64,000 nt of DNA from Tamarix chinensis (lineage: Eukaryota; Streptophyta; Magnoliopsida; Caryophyllales; Tamaricaceae): the NCBI GenBank assembly GCA_030549775.1, contig CM060177.1:92938736-93002735 (forward strand), read 5' to 3'. This document shows positions 39,481 to 52,579 of the stretch, in pieces. Every line of letters begins with the position of its first letter. Within the stretch, counting starts at the first letter, position 1. The translations under genes and the position numbers were made by a program. Below the pieces are notes generated by a model that saw only the letters and a list, made by a program, of their open reading frames with translations, ran no database searches and had not been told where the DNA came from.

Positions 39481-39858
39481 CCATTATGAAGGGGTTTAGG
39501 ATACACACGCCAAACTAATTCCCTCCTTGTTGTATTGAGTTGGATGTAAAGAGGATGTAGATATCTGAAAAGTATAAAAATTATTTTACGATATATGTTT
39601 GCTACTATAGCTTATCACATTTGGCAAAAAAGGAATACATGCATTTTTCAGGCAAAGGAGATGAACCCTGGTTAACTTGTGATTTCTATTGTTAGAGAGT
39701 TGCCTACAAAGTTTAGTAGTAGCCATCAATCCAAATCTTATAATGATTTAGTTTTCTATGTAAATACCTTGAGATAGGGTATGCATGACTTATTGGTGGC
39801 TGTAATTCTTGATTAATTCTATGATATTTCTCTCATTTATAAAAAAAAAATAAAAAGA

Positions 39859-40689
39859 AAAATGTACACTTATTAAAGAAGCAACAAAGAAAATAGAATA
39901 CCAAGAAGGATGGTTGGTGGAGGCGATGAAGATGACTAGTACTGAAAAGAGGAAGCAATAGTGGTGGAAGGCTTTAAGAAAGAAACAGTTCATAAGGTAG
40001 ATCTCTTTGTGTGTTTGTCTTAATGTGAGGAGTGGAAAGATCCCATTAGGTTAAAAGTAGAGAATGAAATAAAAATAAAAACTTACTAAATCATAGTAAA
40101 CAAAATAATTGGGAAAAATTGTACTAAAGTATAAATGATGGTTATAACCTAAAACCACCGTCTATACCCTTAAGAAATTGAAAAAAGAAAAAGAAAAACC
40201 TCACTAAGGTATAAATGGAGATTTTATGTTACCACCTCCATTTATACCCCATCCCATTACACTCGCACTATAAACAAATTATAATTCCCTAATTGCGGTC
40301 TATTTCCTCCATCTTTTTTCATCTCACTTGGTTTTTTTATAAGAGAGCCTATAAGCGGGTGGTTTTATTAAATTATTTATATATTTGGTGCCATCAATAT
40401 TATTTTTTAGTATTTTAACCGGTATAGATAGGTTTTTCCTGCTATGTAAGTTTTTTTTACTATTAATTAAAATCTTGGCTTTGATTGGTGTATTTGGATA
40501 TAATATATCGCTTGTTCTATCATACTGTTATCCTCATTTATGGTATTGTTATCTTGTAGTTAATTCATTCATTTTCTTGTTTGTTCTATTTTGTTGTATA
40601 TCAAACATATGTTATGTGATGATCATACCTCTCCAATATTTGATGTGGAGGTGACATCCCCTAGTTTTATTTTCAGTATATTCTTTTAT
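39859..40689. other. Spacer with palindromic subrepeats
   Basis: Between the LINE tail and the next copia fragment. A perfect short inverted repeat, GGTATAAATGGAG with CTCCATTTATACC (about 40,208-40,247), lies next to the related word GTATAAATGATGG (40,129). A CACTA word precedes it, so a CACTA-element end is possible but unproven. The ORF at 40,385-40,654 has no recognisable domain. Confidence 0.35.
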
Positions 40690-42000
40690 AGTTTTTTAAA
40701 ATGAAAATCACTCTAGATGGGGTGAATAGTGTGTAATAAAGGAAAATGATATATTAAAAATTTTGAATACAAGATTTTTAGTAGCTTAAGATAGCTCAAG
40801 ATAGCTTACTCTACATCCACTACCAAAAAGTCTTTTATTTTAGATTTAGAGACTTTATTGATGATCAATAATCTCTTAGTTTATGGAACTATAATTCCAA
40901 TGACACTCTAAGATATGATTTACAACTTAGCCTAGTTAACCTCGTCTAGTTTTGTGAGCCTTCAAATTCAAATACCACTTCTAGGGATGTTAGGCACATA
41001 TAATCTCTTGATAATCATTTTTTTTAAGAGTTGTTGTGGTGATTACAATAAAATCCTCTCAAATTACAAGATATAAAAATGAGAAATATTAAGATTATTT
41101 AATCTATATAGAAGTTACATATACGAAAGCATTTTTCACTCTATCTAATGAGCTTAATCTTTGAGCACAAGAAAATTCTCAAGAGAAATTAAGATATGGA
41201 AGTTTTGAATTAAATTATTAAGAAATTATGAGATAGTAGATACAAGAATTGAATGAGTACAATAAATGATCTTAAATAAGTTATTTTAAATATGGGATAA
41301 AACTATTTTATAGCTCTCTCTAAATAATAGAGTCATTAGCCGCAATTAATACATGAAAGGGAATAATAGTGACTATGTTTTTAAGAATAGGCATATTGGT
41401 CAACTAGTATTGAAGGACTAGTTAGCTAGTGTCAAAAATTTCCTAGAAAATATTACCATTAGATTTTGGAAACTAGTCATTACACAAGCCAGTTGATTAG
41501 TCAAGTAAGGCTAGTTGACTCGCCTATAACCAGTTTAGGCAATATTAAAGTAAGTTAGTGTGAAAAAAAAAGAGCAATAATTTTGCTAAGTGATCCAATC
41601 AATTAGTACCTTAGACAATTTTGGATTTTATAATATGCTAGGGGAAAAGAAGAAAATAGTAGCCAATTGATTAATGTCCTAATTTTCTCATGTGTTAGTT
41701 GACTACTCTATGAATTATAGAGGTCACGGTTTTCAACTCAATATCCAACTGACTAATGCTTACCACCAATCAGTTGGTGTTTGAAGACAATCAATATCTA
41801 GTTCAATTTCAAGTGAAATTATTTTTCATATTAAAATAAAGTTAAAACCTTTATAAGCATAAATTTTAAAGAGACTTTTAAAACATATTTTTAAGAAGGT
41901 TTTACAAGGCTGAAGGATCAAACACATGTACAAATCAAACCTAAAATATAAGACTTAAGATTTAAATATACCCTTTAAGCACTAAGTCTTGAGGTATTTT
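40690..42000 (-). repeat. Antisense copia LTR/leader fragment
   Basis: Read on the minus strand, CACTATTCACCCCATCTAGAG (40,701-40,722 region) matches the ATTCACCCCCTCTAGAG word that follows many plant copia LTRs, and the same word occurs in plus orientation at 51,245-51,262. Just upstream on the minus strand is a GTGGATGTAG word, also shared with the 51.1-kb fragment. There is no coding remnant. Confidence 0.45.
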
Positions 42001-44715
42001 TTGGTGTGCTATTGCTTGGTATTGATATGAAAATGATTTATGCAACATCCGTAAAAAAAATCAACCTTTTTTTAGGTGTTTAACATTTTATCTTAGAATT
42101 AACCCTAACCATTTATTATATAGTGGTACCCCTTCCATTAATCTAACCGGTTTTATTTTAGTTTGTTTATGATAGATAAATGAACTAAATAAACCCAACT
42201 AATCTTAAACCAACACCCTCCCTATATTTTTTAGATTTCATACAATTCCTTGTCATACCTCAGCATCCCTATTAACCTGCACCCTATACCTCTATTCTAT
42301 TCTTTATCAACCTATAACCCCAATACCTCATGTATTCTCTTGTTACACTTTACCATCCCCATAAACTCCTTCATTCCACTCTCATTTTCATTTTTATTTT
42401 CATTCATTATCCAACTCCAATCAAGCTCTATCTTACCTCATCTCCTTCCCAACCTTGTTCTATGTTTTCCCTCACATTACATCACCATTATAATTGCAAC
42501 CTAATGTCACCCATAACCTCCTACAACATCCCTCATTATAATACCAACACTAACTTGCATGAAAACCTTATGCCACCCATCGCCCTCAACATCAAGCTTC
42601 CACACAACTAACCCCTCTAATTGTCTAATGTCATTCCCTTGCACAAACACCCGCCTTTTATGTCCGACCATTATGCCACCACCTTCAACCTATGTAAAAC
42701 ACCCACACAAAGCCCTTATCACCTACATGACTTCTTGAAGTAGTAAACACTCCCCATCACCACACATTCATGCTACCATGCACCACCTACGTGCATACCT
42801 CACACAACTTCACCTTCCCTTCATCAACTCTTTAGATTGAAGCCTCTAGCTAGTATGCATATCTCACTTTACTTCCTCCCTATCCATATGACTAGATCAC
42901 ACAATTATCCTAAAGAAATGCACCCAAATCACTCAACTTGAGTCCGGTTTTTTATTTTTGGTTTTGTTAATTTTTTGATACCTTGTTGATATTTGTATGC
43001 TACATATTCTAATACATATTTTTTGGGTTTTTTTTAAGGTGAAAAGGGAAGATTGATGGAGGCTAGGTTTTTTTTATTGTTACTTTTAGGTTTATTATTT
43101 GCATTTGGAATTATGGTAACTCATATTATCCTACTGAGTGTATGGATATCATGTGATAACATATTAAGGTTTCAGTTGTGTGCTTGATTATGATTTATTT
43201 GTTGTGATCCTTCTAAATACATGCATATGCCATGGATTTGTAATTTCTCTTCAAGTATAATAGCATGGCATAAAATGTGCAAGCATGTCGTATTTATGTA
43301 CTTTCATATACATGTGATAACATGTTAGAATTAGTCATGTGAATCTATTATACATGTGAGGAGTGGGATTTGGCCTAGGGTTGTTAGCCTTAGTTGAATA
43401 TTTCCTTGTTATTATAACTTTTAATTAGATTCCATGCATGAGGTATTTTAATGTCGATATGTACTAAGGCTAAGCATTTTTAGATTTATAGTTGCATAAT
43501 ATGTGTGGTATTACTCTAAGTATGAAAGTATGTGAATTATAGAATGATTAGATATGCATGCTTAGGGCAGAGAGGCAAAATTATCTTTTTCCATTGTTAT
43601 ACTTTCAAACAGCTATAAATTGTACAAATATGTTATTATGACCTTTATCCTTTTCAAAAAAAATTATTAATTATACTTGAGTTTAGTACTAAAATCGTTA
43701 AATATTGGTACTTAGGGTTTTAAGAGTATTTTGGTCATATTACCTAGTGTACCTAAATGTAAATAATAAGATATAGGGTGACCTTTGTAGATTATTAGGT
43801 TGACTTTATTGTTAAGTCTTGACTTTTAGTTTGGTTGTTGACCTTAAGGTTGTCATGATTAATAAAAATTGAAGGAAAAATGGTTAAGTATGGAAAATGA
43901 TATTTTATGTGCATTATGTGCATATTTGGTCCTTTTTTTCTAACCCTTTTTTTTGTATTAATCTTAAAAGAAAGAGATATGATTTATTGTTGAACTAATT
44001 TCTAAAGCTATTGTTATGTTATGTAATGATATGCTAAAATAATGTTTTGGGATGATTTTAGCACCTTAAATTCATGTTTGAAGTGTTTTAGATGGATGGG
44101 AAGTGTTTAAGTTTGAATCACGTTATGCATATGGAATTTCCAATGCAACCAACACATTAATAGGGGAAAACACTTGTATGCTAGTTTGTTGTCCCCTAGA
44201 AATTTTCATCTTTATTTTTTGAGGTTGCTAGTTTTGAGTGATATTAACACCAATCTATGGTATAACCATTGAGTTGGTTTTTTCTTACAATTTTGCTAGT
44301 TTTTCTATTATGCATGATTAGTTTGTTGTTACTATTCCCAAATAAGTCCACTAGTTTGTGAGACACTAGTCCCTTGGGATAGTTTTAGATATATTGTCGT
44401 GTGACCCTTGGTATTAAATTCTTGGTTTGACCTTTTATTGTGCTAATTATTTTATAAAATGATAAGTGATTAAGTATGGAAGTATGATTGTGTGATAAAC
44501 ACCATTGTTTGAGTTTCATATATAGCTACATTTAGGTTAGTTGGTGGTTTAGTATTCCATTATATGTAGCCTCAGGATGACCTTTGAGGTAGGAAATATG
44601 TGCTACATCATTTCCTTATTTATTATATATACCTAGTTTTCCTTTGTGCATCAATTAAGGCTCTACATATACTTTTATTTAGATATGCATGCTTCTTAGA
44701 GGTTATCGATACTTA

Positions 44716-45232
44716 GGCTTTGTTTGATTCATTGAAAATACCATAGAAAGGAAAGAAAATGAGATGGACTCTAATTTTTAGGTGTTTGGTTACTAAAAAA
44801 GTTAGGAAGAAAGAAAATAAGAAGTAAAAAGGGTGTGGAAATTGTATTAGATAGTTTTTCTATAAAAAAAAAGCTAAGGAAAATGAAAGAAAGCTCAAGA
44901 AAAATCTTATTCTCTACCTAATTTTGCTTCCTCAACCTTCACATTTATAAGCTCGACATTTAACTACATTGTTTGTGTATTCTGCGATTAAATTTGTTTT
45001 TTAATTTATTTTTTATCTCTCAACTTCAAATACAAGTTTTGTTAATATCAAAATACTAACAAATAACGATAAGCAAAGGTATGAGAGTAGCATAACTTAT
45101 TAAGTAGTATTCACATTTATGTTGCTCCTACTAAAATTTTTCCACAAAAATTTTCCAACAATCAAAAAAGGAAAAGAAAATTAATTTTTCTTATTTTATT
45201 TCCTTCTTATTTTTCTCAAATCAAATAGAGCC
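44716..45232. mobile_element. Tourist-like (PIF/Harbinger) MITE
   Basis: 517 bp and non-coding. Inverted ends read GGCTTTGTTTGATT and, from the right end reverse-complemented, GGCTCTATTTGATT. TTA occurs directly outside both ends (44,713-44,715 and 45,233-45,235), the 3-bp target duplication of the PIF/Harbinger group. The sequences next to the ends also fold back: AAGGAAAG-type left, CTTTTCC-type right. Confidence 0.65.
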
Positions 45233-45357
45233 TTAAGGATAAGATGATTGATGTGGTTGAGTTATGGTGGTAACTATATTTGGGCCAATTGGTGCTAGAA
45301 TATCCACCATTGGTTTGAGTTGTGTTGATTATCTATATTAGACTAGACAGTGGTAGA

Positions 45358-47922
45358 TATAATACTCCATCCTAAAAACTTTTTAAATTTTATTAAGATT
45401 ATTTCAATATATATATAATGGGGTTGGTTTTAAAAGAGGCTTAAAAAATGGGTGAGACACATAAATTGCAAATAGACCATTCAAATAGTCACGACCTAAA
45501 TCAATTAATCAGTTCATCCTAAAATATAAGTTCTCTTCATGGAAGAAACAACTAGCCTGTGAAAACTTACCAACTGGTTATACCAATTGATTAGATTTCT
45601 AGAACCAGTCATTTAGTTCTATTGAAACTTTCAAGTGCTTATTGTTTTTTTTCATTTCTTGTTCAAATAATTTCCTAAACTTTTAATTAATAATTATTTG
45701 TGCTAATAAACATATTTTGGTGCTTTGAGATTATTTTCATATTATTCAGATCATTATTCAATTTTAGTAAAAAATTCTCCAAAAGCACCTTTTAAGATAT
45801 TTTTCTCACTTACCCACCTTCTCTATATTCCCCTCTCTCCTTTATCGCCTATACATGTATGCATGGCTTCCTTCATCTATTGCATCTTGTCTTGATATTA
45901 TTTGGGGTAGATCATTCCCTTATCTCCCTCACTTACATCATTTCCATCTCTCACACCCATGTACCTATAAATTATCAAATTTCCACACTCCACCTCCTTG
46001 TCTTCCTTACCTTTGTCAATCAATAGGGCCTCTATGCCCCATATTCTGATTCATTTTACCTTAGCACACTCAACTCCCCACTCATTTTCTCTCTTTAATT
46101 TCCCTTAGAATTTTACGTGTTGGAACTTTGAGTTCTTCCCTTATTTCCTCCTTGTAGTCAATCATTCTTTTTCTTTCTTATTCTTGATTCTCATGTTAAT
46201 TCAAATTTATTTTCCTTTAAAAAATTAGGGTAAGGTAGGGAAATAGTTAAAGAGGTTGCTTTCCTCTTCTTGGCACCCCTAACCTTGGATTAGGGTTGAG
46301 GATTTTACTTGTTTCCTTTTCTTTTAATCTCATTTGTTTAAAATGTTTCAAAGGTTTTGACTAATTTAGCTCTCTTGATTTTACCTAAGAAATCAGGAAG
46401 CTTGGTAAGGTTGCCATCAAGTTAGGTTTTCTTTTCTAGAAGATTTATTTACTCAAAGGTAAATCAGACCTACCTTAATATGTGGTTAAGTAATTGTGTG
46501 ATAACATAAGTGTTTAGAAATTTACGCATGATTCTTGTTTAAATGTGATTATGATGCATTAAATTAAGATTTTACTTATATGTATGGCATTTCAGAACTC
46601 AATAGCATGTTTAGCTATTTTAGGTCATTTAGGTGGATATTGGTGAATTATGAACATGATCTTTTAATTATTACCATGGTGTTTTGGGTCATATTTGGTG
46701 GATCTTGGTGAATCTATGCATGAGTATTGTTTGAGTATGATTATGATACATTAAGTGTATTTAGCATGTCCAACATGAAATTGTATAAGTTTTGATGATT
46801 TGGAAGCATATCAGATATGCATGAATAAGTTATGAATTTATTTAAATTTCATCTCATGATCATATTAGTTTTTCCCAATAAAACTAGTTAATTGTTCCAC
46901 TAGACAATGAGTTTTGGCCCATAAGTTCACCGATTAAGATGGAACTACATGTTTTTGTTTTGATCTTGGCCATTCAACTAGTTATGGGATGAATCAATCA
47001 ATTGGTTTATTAATCAATTGGCCACCCCCTAAACAAGTCAATTGATTTGTTTAATTTGCTTTGTTTTGTTAATGTTGTAACTCCCATACTAGTTAGCTAG
47101 TTTATGAGACTAGTCAAGTATGGATTTTAATTGAGTATTTGGTCTTGGTTTGTGTGTTTCACCTTAGATATTCAAATTTATATTTACATTATTGCCTCAA
47201 CTAATCCAAGAGATACTTAATGGAAATTCTTTAGATGGCCTTTAGTATGCTTGAGATGGTTTGGGTTATGCCTGGCTATTGTAAAATGTTAAGTGACAAG
47301 CATATTTTCATGTAATATGTGCTATCATGATTCTTGTTATAAATATAAAGGATGTTTACCATGTACTATCTGAATAGGCATGATCCTTTATGTGAAACAT
47401 TAACCATACCATGTATTAATGTAGGTTTGTTTTAATAATATACCTTATGTAGCCACTATGATGACCTGGATTTTGTTATAATGAGGAAAGAACGATTTGC
47501 AAGGGTACGATTTTTATCTAGAGTATATTGAGGATGATGATGTGGGCTAGTATTATATCATTACTTAGGGAGCTTTATTTTATATTATAGTAAAGAGTTT
47601 GGCTAATCAATTTAGCAAGATTTTTTCCCATTACATTGGTTTTTTTTTAGCTTTTAGTTATTTAAACTCTTAGTTTTGATTCTAATAATTTGGAATGTTG
47701 TATAACACTGTCATATCATCTATGTTATTTTCTTACACTAGTTCTCTTTAGTTTAATTTTGTGTTTGCTTTTGTTTTTCCTTGCAACAAAAATAAATCAG
47801 ATGAATTATCAAACCTATTATATGTTCAATGTGGTGGTAACATCACTCGACTTTGATTTGCACTGCTTCTGCATTACCTTAAAAATATATTTTTTCAATC
47901 CTAAAATTTAAGGAGTGTGACA
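45358..47922 (+). repeat. LTR inserted in the 42-48.6 kb LTR
   Basis: Starts TATAATACTCCATCC (TG to TA change) and ends GGAGTGTGACA, about 2.57 kb. It shares its opening about 550 bp with 31,463-32,050. Flanks are GTAGA and ATAAA, which agree if two G-to-A changes are allowed. No gag or pol is present, so it reads as a second solo LTR. The ORFs at 45,855-46,049 and 47,690-47,911 are LTR sequence. Confidence 0.5.
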
Positions 47923-48687
47923 ATAAACAATTCTCCATTTTTTTGAGATAATAATTTATTATTATGGTATTTTGATTATAAGTGAACCAATTATGGCTTG
48001 AGTATATATCATGATAAACAACCATACATTCTTAGTATTAAGTGTTGATGTATGAAATCTATTTCAATATGTTGTTGTGTGTATCGCATGATTTGTCACT
48101 TTTATACCATATGTGTTGCATGTTGCCTCTTTTGAGGATGTCTTATTTAATTAATACATCAATGTGCTGGCATTACACTCCGTAGGTGACCTATTGTAAG
48201 TACTTGATGAGGATGATTTTATGGTGGTATGTTAGTTTAGGAGTGATGACTATGAATTAGGATTTAGAATAAGACCTATCTGGTGTTGTCATCATTGAAT
48301 CTTTGGTTATGATATTTTGGAATTTTATATCTTGTGTACCCTCTTTTTTTTTTGTTTCACTTAAGGGTGCTATAATTTGAGAGTTCATTTCCACAACAAA
48401 TCTCTCGTAATATATAATTATTGTTCCTCTATTTTATTTTATTTTATTTTATTTCATGTATTGTTTAAGAAATATTTTAGCCTGACACTTAGTATGAGAA
48501 TGGTGAGGTAACTAAACTTATAATAACACCTACATTTTTATAGTTGGCTTCAACGAAACTAAGTTTTTAATGATTTTTTTTTCAATAAAAATTGGAGTGT
48601 TACAATTAAATTAGGTTCTATCAAACACATAACAAAATGATATGGTCATATTTTTTTTTTTGGTACAGGGCCTTTGATCTTCTAAGA

Positions 48688-48842
48688 ATGAACCTAGCTC
48701 CTACATTACTCATTTTTGTGCACCAATTTTGGTGGAGAAAGGCCTTAATCTTAAGATATGGAGACTTGAATCCTTTTTGTAGTATAGAAGGAGTCTTTTT
48801 CACTTAGGGTAGTGGTATTCCACAACATCTCAAGTTTGGCAG
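48688..48842 (+). repeat. Second copy of the copia 5' leader
   Basis: Parallels 23,677-23,822: CTCCTACATTAC, a GTGCACCAA word, TTTTGGTGGAGA, GGAGACTTGAA, CCTTTTTGTAGTATA, then ACATCTCAAG, all in the same order and orientation. This copy lacks the rest of the element and directly follows a gypsy-type LTR end. Confidence 0.65.
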
Positions 48843-50500
48843 TTGTAACTATTTGGGTAAATACATTATCAATGTCTGCCTCATAATACCTTACATTGGT
48901 GTAAAGATAACTCATGGATATTTCATTTGTTGACAAAATCTATTCTCAAATTCTTTTCATATGAGCATGTTGAATCATTGTAGAAATTTTTATATCATAA
49001 CAAGGATTATAACTCCTCTTTAGAGAGTATAGCTCTTTTAATCCATATCATATGCTCCTAGTGTGTTTGTATCATACTTTTTATTAGCTTTTTTTAAATT
49101 ACCCTAATGAATTGTATGAGTTGGAAACTTAGTTAATACATGTATGAATTTCATAAATTCTTAGCCATAATAAATGTAAGTTGTATCTAAGATACATATA
49201 GCAAGCATAAGCATCATCAAATGTACTTTAACTCTCTCTTTGGTCCATATTTCATGTAAGATGTCTTCTACGTGCTTATTTACTTTATAATATCAATCTC
49301 TTTTTTCCTCCCCTATAGGCTAAGGAAACTAACATTCTCTACATTCTTTGTGGCTTAATTTCATATCTATGAGGGATTGTTGGCATATATAAGGCATATC
49401 CATTTTTTTTAAGACAAGCATTAGGTTCATTCCAATTAATATAAATTAAGGGATAATATGATATATGATTGGTATGTACTAAAAATATTTGCATGCACAT
49501 TATCATATCACTTATTGACCTTGCTAACAAGACTCTACAAATCAAATGCATAATGAATGAATCAACCAAGCTATTTTACTTCCAACTTAAAGCAATGATT
49601 TTGCATTATCCTGACTGGATGAATATTTACTTTTGTGTCAATACAAAAATATCAAATGCAAAATATAACATATGACCTTACTTATATGATCTCATTTCTC
49701 ATATCACAAAGATAATATTTTATAGCCTTCTAAAATTTGTTAGTGATATCTTTTGGCTTTTCACATACACCAAATACACATATATCTTAAGTTTACTTTG
49801 AATTCATCTTAATGACAAAAATGCCATAAAATATTCATAGACCACCGTAAGTTCTCTATGAACGTAGCTATAATATCAAACACAAGTTTTCTATTTAATT
49901 GTTTCTTTAGAAAAGCTTTTAATTGGTTTATCATGCATGTACATGTTGACATTATTACCAATTAAAATCTCATAAAATATATCATTGTTAAAATAGAATG
50001 CACAATGGAATTTTAATAAGATAAATCAATCTTCTAGATCGTAAGTAGATCTATGAGACAAGAAGCCTTTAACCTATATTATTAAATTACTTATATAAAA
50101 TAGAAAAATTCACGTTTCAACCATTAAACTAATAACTCAATGGAAAGCTTTAGGCTTCAACCATCAAACTGTTAATTTAATATGAAGCTTTAGGAGTTAA
50201 CCATCAAATGTCTCTACCTACCAAAACTATAGTGTAACAAAAATGGTATTGTAAATACTCTAGCCATTGCGGTGGTGGATGAGACTTGATTGTGGTAGAT
50301 TTTAACTACTACCAATGACGAAGTATGCACATAGTTTCATGAATAAGTAGCTAGCAAATTTCACACAAAGCCATCATCACTACTTCACAATTAGAAAAAA
50401 TATTTTAAATGTTGTGAAAATTAAAATTACAACATTTTTAATTACATAAATGAAAAGTGCAAAAATAAAGTTAGTGCTTGGGTCTAAATACCACCAAATA
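48843..50500. other. Intergenic, nothing firm
   Basis: No coding region supported. At 50,112-50,205 three imperfect copies of a 40-45 bp unit (TTCAACCATYAAACT ... GAAGCTTTAGG) occur in tandem. The rest is AT-rich with short random ORFs. Confidence 0.5.
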
Positions 50501-50519
50501 GTTTGATTTTATAGATCGA

Positions 50520-51275
50520 AATACACTTAAAGTATTTGATATTTTCTACCCTTTGTAATTTGACTGTCGGAGCAATTTTTACATCCAATGGCTAGTGCCG
50601 ATTTTTTCCATCTTTTAGCATTATAAATAAGAGTTATTAGAATTTAATAAACATTAATCAAGCCAGCACAACTCTTTTAAAATTATCATTTGTACATCTT
50701 ACGAAGAATCAAAGAGAGTTTTGATTTTATACTTTCAAAAATCCAAATCAAACTTCTCTAGTGCTCAATTTATTTTTCATATTTAGCTAGAGTGCTCATA
50801 TACTTGTAATTATTATTTCTCTAACTAGATAAAAATCTTCACTAGTGATTACTCACTTTCATATGCTATCAAATGAATATTTTTATTGTATTCATTTCAA
50901 ACTCAACATCTCAAATACAAGTGAAGAGTGGTGTGTTGTTTAGCATTCTTAAGAGAGGCCATTGAGATTGTAGTATCATAAACCTAGAGAGGATAACTAG
51001 ACAAAGTGTAAATCATCTCCTAGAGGGTCATTGAGATTGTAGGCTCATAAATCAATAGAGGGGTGATTATCATCAAACACTCACCATAAATAAAGAGATA
51101 TTCATATCCAAAAGGTTTCGTAGTAGATGTAGATAAACTTTGTAGAGTTTCTTGAACCACTATAAATCGTGTGTTTATTTTTTGTCATCCTTTTACTTAT
51201 TTCTCACAAAATTTTAATTTGGCATTCTTATTACAAAATACTCTATTCACCCCCTCTAGAGTATCCATACAGTAT
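50520..51275 (+). repeat. Copia-type LTR fragment, plus strand
   Basis: Contains a TATAAATAAG promoter core (50,621-50,630) and a repeated ATTGAGATTGTAG word. Further on are GTAGTAGATGTAG, the GAACCACTATAAATCGTGTG word, and ATTCACCCCCTCTAGAG (51,245-51,262). This series is familiar from the 3' part of SIRE-like copia LTRs and leaders in plants. No coding region follows. Confidence 0.5.
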
Positions 51276-52367
51276 TTCACGTATACTCAAATTAAAATAC
51301 ATATAAGGACCCTAACTTATGCAAAAAACAATAATCATCTACTAAATTTAATATATACCCAAAACAAGGATATAAAGAGAAATTATCAGAATTACTAATG
51401 GGCTCTATTTCATAGTTTTAGAGGCATAAGTTAGAAATGATTATTAAAAACGAACCAAGCATATGAATATGAAAATATTAGAATGGAGAAATCAATGTAT
51501 AAGATTAGAAGTTCTTATCTCTTGTTTATAATTCAACTCTCATAGCTAGATAGCTTACCAGATCATCCCACAAAAATAAAAACAAATACCCTCATATAGA
51601 GGACATTCCCATTCCATATATCAAGCCTCCAATTTTCCTTTTCAAAGTTTCACTTTATTTCAAACAAATGATATGAAGCACCAAGCTATGTTTGTGGTAT
51701 TAATAAACTCAAATAGGAAAAAAAAATAAACAAAAAACAAAGATGAGGTAATCTTTTATTCATTCATATGTATCAATTTTCTTCACACTCAATACAATTC
51801 TTGCTCATGTATATATAACTTCATGTCATAATGGAAAAATGAGTTAAGAATATGGTATGTGGTGAAAGAGACTGAAACTTGGGAGTTAATAGGGGGATGT
51901 GTTACAAATTGGTGGGCATAATGAGGGGTATTAAATCTATGACTTTATACCAAACAAATAATGTAAATCCACCTAAATAGAATGTTTACAACATATTAAA
52001 AATTCTATATTCCTAATTGTAACTTGTTTATTGCCTTATTTTCTATCTTATTTCCACCATATGCCAAACAAAATAATAAATATAAGTAAGGCTTCATTTA
52101 GATTGAATAGTTTTAGGAGAGAATTTACTTTACAAAAAGAGTTATAGCTTTTTAGCTTAAAATAACTTTATAAATTTTTAAAAGTAAAATATTTCTGAGA
52201 GCTGTCCCATCCAAATGAATTCTAAGTAAATTCTTAATATTTATTTCTAATCTCATTATCATCCATTAATCCTCAAACTTTCGTTTGTTATTACCAAACG
52301 TTAGATAATCATATTTTTTTATGTAAAAAATTTAAGTAATAACAACTAGTAAAGCAAAGAAACACAT

Positions 52368-52375
<8 letters not shown>
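51276..52375. other. Intergenic, possible small foldback element
   Basis: AT-rich. TTCATTTAGAT near 52,096 and its partner ATCCAAATGAA near 52,210 form weak inverted ends around about 125 bp, which could be a small MITE. No gene is visible. Confidence 0.3.
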
Positions 52376-52420
<45 letters not shown>

Positions 52421-52530
52421 TCGTGTGAAAATAAGACTAGCAAAAGGTCGACGTTTATGGGGTTACCGGTTATGCGGCGCCTGTAGGCTGTAGCTGTAAT
52501 GCCCGTCGCCTACCAGTCCACCACTACTAC

Positions 52531-52579
<49 letters not shown>

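Larger units (their letters stand above)
35050..39858 (+). mobile_element. Decayed L1-like LINE with poly(A) tail
   Basis: Contains in order an ORF1 with a DUF4283-like domain (35,620-35,883), an endonuclease region (about 36,380-37,085), reverse transcriptase (about 37,765-38,460) and a zf-RVT region (about 39,330-39,480). It ends in an A-rich tail at 39,839-39,858. There are no LTRs. This is the standard plant L1 layout. All frames carry stops. The 5' end is approximate because LINE 5' ends leave no signature and I could not identify a target duplication. Confidence 0.8.
42041..48604 (+). mobile_element. Likely solo gypsy-type LTR, split by two later insertions
   Basis: Starts TGCAACATCC with a pyrimidine-rich block following (42,240-42,900). 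It ends with a TATGAGAATGGT word and GGAGTGTTACA, the same layout as the long LTRs at 10.4 and 18.8 kb. Subtracting the inserts at 44,716-45,232 and 45,358-47,922 leaves about 3.48 kb, close to the 3.58-3.61 kb of those LTRs. The flanks ATTTA (left) and ATTAA (right) match at 4 of 5 positions. No gag or pol lies inside. ORFs at 42,250-42,611 belong to the pyrimidine-rich block. Confidence 0.5.

Noticed and set aside
40385..40654. 89-aa hydrophobic ORF
   Set aside because: Phe/Ile/Leu-rich from T-rich DNA, with no signal or family resemblance, between two transposon remnants.
50112..50205. Short regular repeats that might suggest a CRISPR-like array
   Set aside because: Only three imperfect contiguous units without distinct spacers, in a plant genome.
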